Of a DNA stretch of 57,853 nucleotides, positions 7,396 to 15,364 are shown one piece after another. The notes under the pieces are model-generated. The model worked only from the letters and a program-made list of their open reading frames with translations. It was not told the origin of the DNA and did no database searches. The first letter of the stretch is position 1; each line of letters starts with the position of its first letter. The position numbers and the translations under genes were made by a program. Origin of the DNA: JACPKO01 sp964406775 (GTDB lineage: Bacteria > Patescibacteriota > Microgenomatia > Daviesbacterales > UBA10151); assembly GCA_964406775.1 (NCBI GenBank), contig CAYOSW010000006.1:1-57853 (forward strand). The letters are read 5' to 3'.

Positions 7396-9195
7396 CTATT
7401 CTGTTTTTAAATTTATCGATTCATTCGTATGAAAATCTCCCTGGAATTCGATATATGGGTTTCTTAATTGCTGAACAGTTAAGCCGACACTGGCGCTTGC
7501 GGATATGGCGCTGTTTACCGGGTTAGTGCAGGTTAACGTAAAGTCATAGGTGCCTTTGGAAATTATCGTATTAACTCCGAAACTGTGTGTACCTGAAACA
7601 GGCTTGGGGTTTACGAGCCAGGCACCGCTGACTGCAGGAGTCAGAGTTTCGCTTCCCGGTGCAGCTGTCATAGTGGCAGTACAGGATGAAGTATTTGTTA
7701 CGTTCCATCCCATATCAAAAGCTTCTGCCTGTTTAATAGTTAACGGAGCATTCCCGGGGGACGTGCTTCTGCCTCCGCTGGATATGGTGAAAGTGGTGAA
7801 AGTCGGAGGTGCACAGTTGGGGATTGTTACCGAACCTACCCAATTACCGTTAGCATAGGTTTTGTATGGATTTACATTTCTGTTTGCTTCAACGAGGAAT
7901 ACATACGGATCTCCTGTGGTAAGACCGGGTATATTGTATGTTCTTGCTCCTCCCACATTAGCCTGTCCTTGTGCACCTGTCCGCTGATTTGCCCAGGTGA
8001 CTATATAATAATCAGCCAATGCTGAAGGATCCCAGCTCAGTTCTACCTGTGAATTTCCTGCACTGGGACAAGTTGCTCTGGGTGTACCTGAGTTCATATT
8101 AAATGCGCCGGGAGGGGCGCAGTCGGGGAAAGTAGTAAAACTGCCAAATTTAATATGGCTCCATACACCATTATCAGAGATCGCCTCGGGAAGCTTCTTC
8201 CCCGCAGCATAAACTATAAAACCGTATTGATTGCCCATCTGCAAATCAGAAAATATGTCAAGATAACTCCTCCCGCCAGAGGACCATCCGCCGTTTAACC
8301 CACCCGCCGGAGTGGTGTAATACACCCTATAATCAGAAGCCCCAGCTGAATCCGTCCACGAAACCCTTAAATGAGGACTGTTTTGAGAAGCACAGCTTAC
8401 AACGAGAGAATTTTGATAGAAAGGCCCTGGAGGAGGCGGATCCTGTACCATACCGAACCTAACATACTGACTGGTACTCATTGTTACTGATGCTTCACGG
8501 GGGCTTGTCCTTACCCAATATTGCCATAAAGGCTCTCTCCAGTGTCTGACAATGAAAGTACCGTTATATGGCAGGTTATTAACAACATAAAATCCGGTTG
8601 AATCGGTCTGCGCTGATGTATAAATGCTTTCAGGTGTATACACCTCCGGATGATAAACAGCAGGATAATCAGCCCAACCAGTCGGATTTCCATTATCATC
8701 AGTACTTGTAACTTCCTGCCGAGCTGGATCAGTCCAAGCAGGGGTATATGAGGCCGGACGGACCACCTCAATCAACTCGGAAGCTATCCCGGTATCGCCG
8801 GAGTTGAAACTCCCACTTCTGTCCAGATCGTTATAAACAAACCCGGAAAGAGTTTTAGGTCCTGTTCCTCCTCCTCCGATAGAACCACTATTGTCCTGAT
8901 TGCCGCTTGAATTATTCCCTTCATCCCCAGAATCGTTCTGGTTAGAACCGCCGCCGGAACCTCCATCTGTAGCATTGCCTTGACTAACTGAGGTATCCGT
9001 CCCATTCCCGCTGTTATTGTCTCCGCCTGAGTTTCCCGATGAATCACCCCCTCCTGTTGACCCTGAATCACCATTGGCAGGTGATGCATTAACTCTTAAA
9101 ATATCCCCTGCCAGGAATGATGTTCCGAGAAGAAAAACTCCAAAAAAAAGGAGCAGAACTAATGATATGAGAGGATCAGACAACCGCTTAAACAC
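7396..9195 (-). CDS. Large secreted protein with SdrD-B-like and Fn3-like domains
   Basis: 599 aa starting at GTG. Order: hydrophobic signal segment (about 10-34), a Gly/Ser/Asn/Asp-rich linker (about 37-113), an SdrD-B/Cna-B-like domain beginning with TLSGFVYNDLDRSGSFNSGD (about 114-210), two Fn3-like domains (about 260-460), an Ig-like domain with a CTATMT...TLTC Cys pair, and a tail RNPYIEFQGDFHTNESI. The tail resembles a motif often seen before extra C-terminal domains in Patescibacteria surface proteins; here the protein stops right after it, so it may be truncated. Expected at the cell surface. The start lies 72 bp downstream of a perfect CRP-type palindrome. Confidence 0.82.
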   Translation of the reverse strand: MFKRLSDPLISLVLLLFFGVFLLGTSFLAGDILRVNASPANGDSGSTGGGDSSGNSGGDNNSGNGTDTSVSQGNATDGGSGGGSNQNDSGDEGNNSSGNQDNSGSIGGGGTGPKTLSGFVYNDLDRSGSFNSGDTGIASELIEVVRPASYTPAWTDPARQEVTSTDDNGNPTGWADYPAVYHPEVYTPESIYTSAQTDSTGFYVVNNLPYNGTFIVRHWREPLWQYWVRTSPREASVTMSTSQYVRFGMVQDPPPPGPFYQNSLVVSCASQNSPHLRVSWTDSAGASDYRVYYTTPAGGLNGGWSSGGRSYLDIFSDLQMGNQYGFIVYAAGKKLPEAISDNGVWSHIKFGSFTTFPDCAPPGAFNMNSGTPRATCPSAGNSQVELSWDPSALADYYIVTWANQRTGAQGQANVGGARTYNIPGLTTGDPYVFLVEANRNVNPYKTYANGNWVGSVTIPNCAPPTFTTFTISSGGRSTSPGNAPLTIKQAEAFDMGWNVTNTSSCTATMTAAPGSETLTPAVSGAWLVNPKPVSGTHSFGVNTIISKGTYDFTLTCTNPVNSAISASASVGLTVQQLRNPYIEFQGDFHTNESINLKTE

Positions 9196-9266
9196 GTCTT
9201 ATTAAATATTCCTTATCGACTACTATTGGACCTGAATAAAACGTATCGCAAAAATTTATCTGCAGA

Positions 9267-9282
9267 TGTGATACATATCACA
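9267..9282. promoter_or_regulatory. CRP-type operator, perfect palindrome
   Basis: TGTGATACATATCACA matches the E. coli CRP consensus TGTGA-N6-TCACA at all ten fixed positions and forms an extended inverted repeat (ATGTGATA/TATCACAT). It is intergenic, 72 bp upstream of the GTG of the secreted Fn3 protein. A Crp-type regulator with the matching R-E-x3-R recognition triad is encoded at 55910-56623. Confidence 0.65.
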
Positions 9283-9297
9283 TTATCTTTGGGTATC

Positions 9298-9630
9298 TTA
9301 CTTTTTAGAACAGGAGATGCACAGAGTTGCAGTCGGCACAGCTTCAAGCCGTTCCGGTTCTATTTTCTTCCCGCAGTTTTCGCATTTGCCATAGCTTCCC
9401 GAGGATACTGACTGGAGAGAGTGCTTTATTTTAGCAAGCATATCGGTAAGGGTCTTTTTAACGGCAACTGTTCTTGTGTGGGTATCGGCAACCCAGGAGT
9501 CGGTTCCGGGCTCGGAGCTTTCCGCAATGTCCGAATTAACCGGATCATCCTGATCCAAAAGCTCTATTTCTTCCTCAACTTTTTTCTGTTGTTTAATCAG
9601 CTTATCTTTTATTTTTGTTAGAGTTGTCAT
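9298..9630 (-). CDS. DksA/TraR-type zinc-finger protein
   Basis: 110 aa: a helical coiled-coil N-terminal part (LIKQQKKVEEEIELLDQ onward) and a C-terminal four-Cys zinc finger with CENCGKKIEPERLEAVPTA and CISC. These proteins bind in the RNA polymerase secondary channel or act as related transcription modulators. The coiled-coil tip lacks the classic DxxDxA of DksA as far as can be seen, so it is better described as TraR/DksA-like. It starts 1 bp after the stop of the Lgt-like gene and is co-transcribed with it. Confidence 0.88.
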   Translation of the reverse strand: MTTLTKIKDKLIKQQKKVEEEIELLDQDDPVNSDIAESSEPGTDSWVADTHTRTVAVKKTLTDMLAKIKHSLQSVSSGSYGKCENCGKKIEPERLEAVPTATLCISCSKK

Positions 9631-9631
9631 G

Positions 9632-10573
9632 TTAAAACTTTTCAGGATTTGAGCGGATATTCAATAATTTAAAAATCCGCTTTTTAGCCTTTATCAGGCT
9701 TATCCTTAAATTAACCCAGTGATTATACCACCCCTTTGAGATTTTTGTCACGGCTTGACTTCGGGCTTTAGAATCCGAGAAAAGTTTGCCGAATGAGGCT
9801 AAATCCTTAAGAGGAGTCTTCTTATTCACCCTGTAATACATCCAGATCCCCGCAAACAAAACAACCAGCGGGAAGACCAGATCCAGGTTTAAATTAAATC
9901 CCGATACCCTCAAAACCGTATTCGGGGATTTGAAAAAAGCCGCAATCAGTTTAATACCCGATAAGATTATTATGCCCTTGGCGAATAAATCTCCCTGGAC
10001 GTGGAATCTTAAAATCGCTTTCCAGAAAACGAGAAAGCTTAGCAGAAAAGCCGCTGACTCAAATAGCTGTACAGGGATTCTTTTTCCGATCACCCCCACC
10101 TGATCAACTCCAAAAAACAGATTCGTCTCCGCACCGATTCCGCAACCGCCCAAAAGACACCCGATCTCGGCAACAAATGCACCAATGAAGAATCCCGTTA
10201 CCGCAAAATCACCCGATTGAAGGAAGGAAATTTTAAATCTTTTCGCAAGCCAGGATAAGACGAGTATTGCACCGATTAAACCTCCCCAAAATGAAAAACC
10301 CGGATAACGGTTCAGAAAAACTATTTTCGTTATGCTGTCAAAAACGTTTATGTTTATGAGCACGAAAAAAAGTCTGGAGAAAATAAAACCGGCTCCGACG
10401 GTAAGAAAGATAACATCCAGGATTTTTTCGGCATCAAGGTCGTATCCCCGGCCGATCCGCCAGACGGTAAATCCCCCCAAAAAAATCCCCAGAGCGAGTA
10501 ATAAACCGAAAGACGAAACCGGGAAACTGCCGATACTCAATAAAACCGGATACATTTGCAGATAATATACCAT
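9632..10573 (-). CDS. Lgt-like membrane protein lacking usual catalytic residues
   Basis: 313 aa with about seven membrane segments and the overall pattern of prolipoprotein diacylglyceryl transferase (SFGLLLALGIFLGGF; GAGFIFSRLFFVLI; PGFSFWGGLIGAILVL; PVQLFESAAFLL). In Lgt, the His of the HGGL motif and Arg143 and Arg239 (E. coli numbering) are essential. Here HGGL reads WGGL, the GRIGNF region reads EIGCLLGGCGIG, and the EFFRxPD region reads AFFKSPN. So the fold is kept but the catalytic set appears lost, or this is a paralogue with another job. An internal ATG at residue 7 (10555) is an equally good start. Confidence 0.75.
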   Translation of the reverse strand: MVYYLQMYPVLLSIGSFPVSSFGLLLALGIFLGGFTVWRIGRGYDLDAEKILDVIFLTVGAGFIFSRLFFVLININVFDSITKIVFLNRYPGFSFWGGLIGAILVLSWLAKRFKISFLQSGDFAVTGFFIGAFVAEIGCLLGGCGIGAETNLFFGVDQVGVIGKRIPVQLFESAAFLLSFLVFWKAILRFHVQGDLFAKGIIILSGIKLIAAFFKSPNTVLRVSGFNLNLDLVFPLVVLFAGIWMYYRVNKKTPLKDLASFGKLFSDSKARSQAVTKISKGWYNHWVNLRISLIKAKKRIFKLLNIRSNPEKF

Positions 10574-10632
10574 TTCAGGAGGTCTGTTTGCTAATTATTG
10601 ACACCTGTTGCTATACTGGGGAGACTAACTAT

Positions 10633-11079
10633 ATGACTGCTACCGCACACGCATTAGTAGGAGGCGCCATCGCCTACTCTGTTCACGATCCGGTTTTAGG
10701 CATCAGCCTATCTCTTCTTTCCCACCCCATACTTGATTTCATCCCTCATTGGGATTTCGGCTGGGGCTGGAGAAAAAAAACTAAACTTAAGCTTTTTTGT
10801 GAGGCAAGCCTTGATTTAAGTCTGGGCGTTCTTCTTTCTTATGCAATGTTCGGGCAATATATGAACCTAACTTATTTTCTGGCTTGTGTCGGTGCATCTC
10901 TGCTTTGGGATTTTATGGAAATACCTTATTGGTTTTTCAACTGGAGGTTTTTCCCCTTCTCTACTCTTCATTCCATCCAGCACCATATTCAGGGAAAAGC
11001 CCGTTTGCCTTGGGGAGTTTTAACTCAGGTTGCAACAGTCGGAGTGGTACTTATTATCCTGAACAGCTTCAGTTTCTAA
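10633..11079 (+). CDS. Membrane-bound metal-dependent hydrolase-like protein (YdjM/DUF457-like)
   Basis: 148 aa from the ATG at 10633 (a longer frame reaches back to 10588, but MTATAHALVGGAIAYSV is the typical start). It has about four hydrophobic segments and conserved His/Asp at membrane edges: TAHALVGGAIA, LSHPILDFIPHWD, and LHSIQHHIQG. This pattern fits the membrane-bound hydrolase family that includes YdjM. The catalytic role in this family is poorly known. The gene is divergent from the Lgt-like gene and converges on galU. Confidence 0.65.
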   Translation: MTATAHALVGGAIAYSVHDPVLGISLSLLSHPILDFIPHWDFGWGWRKKTKLKLFCEASLDLSLGVLLSYAMFGQYMNLTYFLACVGASLLWDFMEIPYWFFNWRFFPFSTLHSIQHHIQGKARLPWGVLTQVATVGVVLIILNSFSF

Positions 11080-11088
11080 TTAAGAGGA

Positions 11089-11988
11089 CTAATTCTTCTG
11101 ATCCATTACCAGATTTTCGAGGTAATTTTTAAAATCGTCGCCGATGTCTTCGTGCTTTAATCCGTACTCAACTATTGTCTTCAGATATTCCAATTTATTT
11201 CCGGTATCGCGGTAAATGGCATTTTTAATTTCAACTGCGTGCACTGGTATCCCCTGATCGATTAAATCCTGAACCCCGAAGGTATAGACAAGTTCCTGTC
11301 CGTCTTCCAAAGTTTTTTCCGCCCGCTCCAGAGGTTCGTAAATATCGGGTGTAAAAATATACCCTGACATAACCGCATTGTCAGACGGCGAGGCAGCCGA
11401 ACTTCCGGGTTTTTCAACAATACTTTTAACGCGGATTACACCATTTTCAACTTCGTCTCCGCCTACAAATCCGTATTTTTTATAGTCGCCTTCGGATTTA
11501 GCTTTACCGGCGGCCAGTATTGTTGAACCGTATTTTTCGTAAGCTTCAATAAGCTGTTTTGCCCGGCTGGGTTCGGCATCAATAAAATCATCGCCGAAGA
11601 AAAGCATAAACGGATCATTCCCCATAATATGCTTGACGTTTAAGATCGGTGTCGCATTTCCCTGGGGTCCTTTTTGGCGGATATAAACAAATTCCGCGAG
11701 GTCGGAAATTTTTCTTACCATTTCGAGGGCCTCGGTTTTTCCTCCGCTTAACAGTTTTTCTTCAAGTTCAAAATTATTATCAAAATGATCCTCAATCGAG
11801 CGCTTATTCCAACCCGTTACGATCACGATTGTTTCTATTCCTGCATCGACCAACTCTTCAACAACTCTTTGGATAATCGGTTTATCAACCAAAGGCATCA
11901 TCTCTTTCGGCATTGCCTTGGTTTGAGGTAAGAATCTGGTTCCGAACCCTGCTGCAGGAATTAATGCTTTAGTAATCTTTTTGCCCAT
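11089..11988 (-). CDS. galU: UTP-glucose-1-phosphate uridylyltransferase
   Basis: 299 aa, full length for the family. The nucleotide-binding start is ALIPAAGFGTRFLPQTKAMP with the PKEMMPLVDKP continuation; FFGDDFIDAE holds the metal-binding Asp and SIVEKPG is the conserved Glu-Lys motif. It makes UDP-glucose from glucose-1-phosphate and UTP, a precursor for surface glycans and, in this genome, the likely donor for the trehalose-6-phosphate synthase encoded at 39-41 kb. It follows a small unknown ORF by 8 bp. Confidence 0.95.
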   Translation of the reverse strand: MGKKITKALIPAAGFGTRFLPQTKAMPKEMMPLVDKPIIQRVVEELVDAGIETIVIVTGWNKRSIEDHFDNNFELEEKLLSGGKTEALEMVRKISDLAEFVYIRQKGPQGNATPILNVKHIMGNDPFMLFFGDDFIDAEPSRAKQLIEAYEKYGSTILAAGKAKSEGDYKKYGFVGGDEVENGVIRVKSIVEKPGSSAASPSDNAVMSGYIFTPDIYEPLERAEKTLEDGQELVYTFGVQDLIDQGIPVHAVEIKNAIYRDTGNKLEYLKTIVEYGLKHEDIGDDFKNYLENLVMDQKN

Positions 11989-11996
11989 ATCTTATT

Positions 11997-12203
11997 TTAA
12001 AACCTTACGGAATTCCTTTCAATTCCTCTCGGGTTTCTGAATGCTCCGTCTATAGACTGAAGTCTTGTTGTTAATATGCGATGAGTTCTTTCCGGATCAT
12101 CTGAGTGCAGGGGTACCATATATGCCAAAGCTCTTTTTATAAAACCCGGGAGCATCCTGCTTCCATTTCTTTTTTGGGGTTCGCTTCTTATCGGTTCTAT
12201 CAT
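11997..12203 (-). CDS. Small hypothetical protein
   Basis: 68 aa, Arg-rich (MIEPIRSEPQKRNGSRMLPG start; PRGIERNSVRF end), with no recognised domain. It fills the gap between efp and galU, 8 bp before galU, and its codon use does not stand out from its neighbours. It may be a real small gene or a chance frame. Confidence 0.4.
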   Translation of the reverse strand: MIEPIRSEPQKRNGSRMLPGFIKRALAYMVPLHSDDPERTHRILTTRLQSIDGAFRNPRGIERNSVRF

Positions 12204-12251
12204 TTGCAGTTCTTTTACAAGATTACTTTATAGAAATTCTTTAATCAAGAT

Positions 12252-12818
12252 CTATTTCACACGTTCAACGTAAGCACCTGTTCTTGTATCAACTTTTACT
12301 TTATCACCGTTATGCATAAACATCGGGACTTTAACGACCAGTCCGTTTGCGAGCGTTGCTTCTTTATAGACATTGGACACGGTATTTCCCTTTTCCTCAG
12401 GTCCGGTGTCGGTAATTTCGTAGATCAGATTATTCGGAAGCTCTATCCCTAATGCTTCGTCTCCCGAAACAAGCAGAGAAACTTCCAGTCCTTCGTATAA
12501 AAATTTGGCGTTATCCCCTAAAACTTTTTCGGAAATCGTAAATTGCTCAAAGGATACAGGATCCATAAAATTATACGTATCCCCCTCTATATATAAGAAT
12601 TGGGTTTTCTTCTTTTCAACGTCCCCTTCTTCAACCCTTGCACCGGTGATGAAGGCCTTCTCCGTTATCGCACCTGAGCGGAGATTTTTAGCTTTTACTT
12701 TTATAGTGCCCGAACCCCGGCCCATTTTGATGTGTTCGTAGGTTATAACCTGCCAAAGATTCCCGTCTTCAACAAAGACAATTCCTGCGCGTAATTCTGA
12801 TGCGTTAAGTTGTGCCAT
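12252..12818 (-). CDS. efp: Elongation factor P
   Basis: 188 aa with three beta domains (KOW-like N domain and two OB domains), full length. EF-P enters the ribosome E site and relieves stalling at proline runs. The tip loop reads HIKMGRGSGTIKVKAKNLRS: the residue aligned with E. coli Lys34 is Arg34, so lysylation by EpmA is excluded; it could be unmodified or changed on Arg. C-terminal TGAYVERVK is typical. It starts 1 bp before the pepA stop and is co-transcribed with pepA. Confidence 0.95.
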   Translation of the reverse strand: MAQLNASELRAGIVFVEDGNLWQVITYEHIKMGRGSGTIKVKAKNLRSGAITEKAFITGARVEEGDVEKKKTQFLYIEGDTYNFMDPVSFEQFTISEKVLGDNAKFLYEGLEVSLLVSGDEALGIELPNNLIYEITDTGPEEKGNTVSNVYKEATLANGLVVKVPMFMHNGDKVKVDTRTGAYVERVK

Positions 12819-12819
12819 A

Positions 12820-14274
12820 TTAGGAAACTAATTCTACTAAAGTTTTAACTCCAACTCCAGTAGCTCCTCCTCCGCGGTATGGTTTCGGCTTCATATCCCA
12901 GGCTGTTCCTGCAATATCCAGATGAACCCAATCCGTTCCTTCTTCAATACCGGCTTCAATAAATTTCGCGCCTGTTGTCGACCCTGCCGCGCTTCTGTGC
13001 GATCCTCCGTGACCTAAATTGGCAATATCGGCCATATCGGATTTAATCATTTCGTTAAACTCCTCGTGCATCGGCATCTCCCACATCTTATCCCCGAATT
13101 TTTCTGCTGTATCAATTAATTTCCTACTGAATTCCCGGTTATTTCCGAAAACTCCCGTTATGTGATCACCTAAAGCTACGATGATTGCACCCGTAAGGGT
13201 CGCCAGATCGATAATTTTTTTGGCTTTGAAATCTTTTTGGGCGTAAGAGACCGCATCAATCAAAACGAGTCTGCCTTCTGCATCGGTGTCCAAAATTTCT
13301 GCAAATTTACCGCTGTAAGTTTTAACGATATCTCCGGGCCTTTGGGCTTTTCCGCCGGGAAAATTCTCCGTAACCGCCATAACAGCAACGACGTTAGCTT
13401 TCAGGTTAAGTTTTGAGACAACGGCAATTGCATTCATAACCGCCGCCGCGCCCGACATATCGTATTTCATCTCGTGCATCGAAGAAGAGGGCTTAATCGA
13501 AAGTCCTCCGGTGTCAAAAGTGATGCCTTTTCCGACAAATCCCCATTTTTCTTTATTTTTAATATCGCCCGTATATTCCAATGCGATCATAAAAGAGGGC
13601 TCTTCGGATCCCTGGGCGACGCCCGTAAAAGCTCCCATCCCTTTTCTTTTAGCCTGTTTTTCATCAAGAATGGTAATTTTTAATTTGTTCTCTTTTGCGA
13701 TCCTTTTTGCTTCGTTCAGGAAGTAAGTAGGCGTCATAATATTGGCGGGTAAATCCCCGAGTTTGCGGGTTAAATTAACGCTTTCTGCAACAATTTGTCC
13801 TTTTTTCAAACCTTCCTGCAACCCCCTTTCGGTTCTGTCTACCAGAAGCTCGACCGTTCCGAGAGTTACGGGCTCGTGTTTGGATTTAAATTCTTTTGTC
13901 GGATCATAGGAGGCAATTTCAATTCCTAGGCTCGCTGCGTAGGTTTTATCCTGCTCATCGAGTTTTATATCTTTAGGTAAAACAAAACTCAAAGATTTAG
14001 CCTTCCGTAACAATTTCCTGACAACACTTCCTGCTAAATTCTGCAAAGTAATAAATTCAAATTTTTCCTTTTTACCGGCACCGACGAGTAATATTTTTGT
14101 GCCTGCAGAATACAGAAGCTGGGATTCAAATAATTTGCCGAATTTAGGATTATCCGCTAAAAAGTTTTTAACCAGCGCAACCCCGTAATCTTCAGACGAA
14201 TTTTCAAAAACCGGGAGGACAAGAAAGCCTTCTTTTATCTCCGATAAGGGCTTTATGGCGATCTGAATTTTCAT
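12820..14274 (-). CDS. pepA: Leucyl aminopeptidase (M17)
   Basis: 484 aa, M17 family cytosol aminopeptidase. The catalytic domain shows GKGITFDTGGLSIKPSSSMH and KYDMSGAAAVMNAI (metal-binding and catalytic Lys region), and the signature DTDAEGRLVLIDAVSYA. It releases N-terminal residues from peptides using two metal ions, normally as a hexamer. The N-terminal domain is shorter and more divergent than in E. coli PepA. It lies directly upstream of efp with a 1-bp spacing. Confidence 0.95.
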   Translation of the reverse strand: MKIQIAIKPLSEIKEGFLVLPVFENSSEDYGVALVKNFLADNPKFGKLFESQLLYSAGTKILLVGAGKKEKFEFITLQNLAGSVVRKLLRKAKSLSFVLPKDIKLDEQDKTYAASLGIEIASYDPTKEFKSKHEPVTLGTVELLVDRTERGLQEGLKKGQIVAESVNLTRKLGDLPANIMTPTYFLNEAKRIAKENKLKITILDEKQAKRKGMGAFTGVAQGSEEPSFMIALEYTGDIKNKEKWGFVGKGITFDTGGLSIKPSSSMHEMKYDMSGAAAVMNAIAVVSKLNLKANVVAVMAVTENFPGGKAQRPGDIVKTYSGKFAEILDTDAEGRLVLIDAVSYAQKDFKAKKIIDLATLTGAIIVALGDHITGVFGNNREFSRKLIDTAEKFGDKMWEMPMHEEFNEMIKSDMADIANLGHGGSHRSAAGSTTGAKFIEAGIEEGTDWVHLDIAGTAWDMKPKPYRGGGATGVGVKTLVELVS

Positions 14275-14340
14275 AACAAGTAAATATAGCCTGAGCCTCT
14301 ATGTTTGTCAATGGATCCTACCTTTAAGCAAGAGATTCCT

Positions 14341-14463
14341 GAAATTGCGCAGCAATTTCAAAAGGAGGAGTAGCGACGAGTTTGATTTGCAAAGCAAACA
14401 AACTCTAAACCAGTCTCTAACGCGTGGCGAAGGAGAGACAACACACCCTTTGCTCCGCAAAGG
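14341..14463. other. Array of four short hairpins in a noncoding stretch
   Basis: Between pepA and tRNA-Leu (14275-14547) no gene is supported. It holds successive inverted repeats: 14341-14348/14352-14359 (8 bp, 3-nt loop), 14378-14384/14399-14405 continued by 14386-14390/14394-14398 (12 bp, one bulged A), 14413-14418/14434-14439 (6 bp), and 14447-14453/14457-14463 (7 bp, 3-nt loop). No T-run follows, so they are not simple terminators. They may be a processed leader, a structured RNA or a repeat element. Confidence 0.5.
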
Positions 14464-14547
14464 CGAACTAAATCGGAGATTTTGATCGATTCTTATTCCT
14501 GTGACAAAACTTTTCAAAATCGGCTGAAGCCAATCCCGAAAAGTTTG

Positions 14548-14630
14548 TGCCGAAGGAGAGACTCGAACTCTCAAGGCCTTGCGACCAATAGTTTTTGAGA
14601 CTATCGCGTATACCATTCCGCCACTTCGGC
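14548..14630 (-). tRNA. tRNA-Leu (anticodon CAA)
   Basis: The minus strand gives a full cloverleaf: acceptor GCCGAAG/CTTCGGC, discriminator A, a D arm starting TGGCGGAATGG, anticodon stem ATAGT/ACTAT with loop CTCAAAA (anticodon CAA), a long variable arm as expected for class II tRNA-Leu, and a T arm with GTTCGAGTC. The CCA end is not encoded (ACA follows the acceptor stem). Confidence 0.95.
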
Positions 14631-14809
14631 AAAAGACTTTTTGAATTATACCAAGCTTATTTTATCTTTGCGAGCGTCACAAAACTTCCGTTTGACTCTC
14701 CCCCCTTTTTTCTGCTACGTTTTTCCTGAAAGGAAAAAGGCAAGCTTCTTCGAGCGCGAAGTATAATTTCTTTATTGAAGCGCGAGAAGGTGCTTACAAA
14801 TTCTTACAT

Positions 14810-15364
14810 ATGATTTTAATCGGACTTGTCGGAGAAAAAGGCTCGGGTAAAGATACCTTCACAAAATTCCTTCAGGCAATATCCAACAAAAAAATCGAAC
14901 ACATTCGTTTCTCCGATTTGCTTAAAGAGACATTGGAAATCTGGAATCTTCCCTTAACGCGTGCCAATCTGCAAAAATTAGCTCAGATTCTGGAGGAAGG
15001 ATTTGGACCGGGTACTGTGGCTCACGGTTTAGAGCAAAAAATTAAAGCTACAAGCGCCGAAATAATTATTCTGGACGGGATCCGCTGGAAGCCAGATGAA
15101 GAACTTCTGGAAAAATTCCCCGATCATCTCCTTGTTTACATAACAGCAAACCCCGAGCTCAGGTTTAAAAGGTTAAAATCACGCGGGGAAAAAGACGGCG
15201 AATCGGAAATGACATATGAACAATTCGCGGAGGAAGAAAAAGCCCCTAACGAATTGCTTATAGGTAAAATCGGAGCCAAAGCCGGAGTAAAAATAACCAA
15301 TGACGGAACGATTGAGGATTTTGAGAAAAAGATAAAAGAATTTTTTGATTCTAAACTTTTATAG
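14810..15364 (+). CDS. P-loop nucleotide kinase-like protein
   Basis: 184 aa with a clear Walker A motif GLVGEKGSGKDT at the N terminus and a kinase-like layout: FSDLLKETLEIW (substrate lid region), IILDGIRWKPDEE (Walker B-like Asp) and RFKRLKSRGEKDGE (Arg-rich lid). This fits the dephospho-CoA kinase / deoxynucleoside monophosphate kinase group (AAA_18-like). Which nucleotide or cofactor it phosphorylates is not clear. Its last 14 bp overlap the convergent DUF475 gene. Confidence 0.75.
   Translation: MILIGLVGEKGSGKDTFTKFLQAISNKKIEHIRFSDLLKETLEIWNLPLTRANLQKLAQILEEGFGPGTVAHGLEQKIKATSAEIIILDGIRWKPDEELLEKFPDHLLVYITANPELRFKRLKSRGEKDGESEMTYEQFAEEEKAPNELLIGKIGAKAGVKITNDGTIEDFEKKIKEFFDSKLL

Noticed and set aside
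14308..14616. A 102-codon open frame on the minus strand across the tRNA-Leu
   Set aside because: It reads through the tRNA and the hairpin array; its apparent similarity to other proteins would come from the tRNA sequence.
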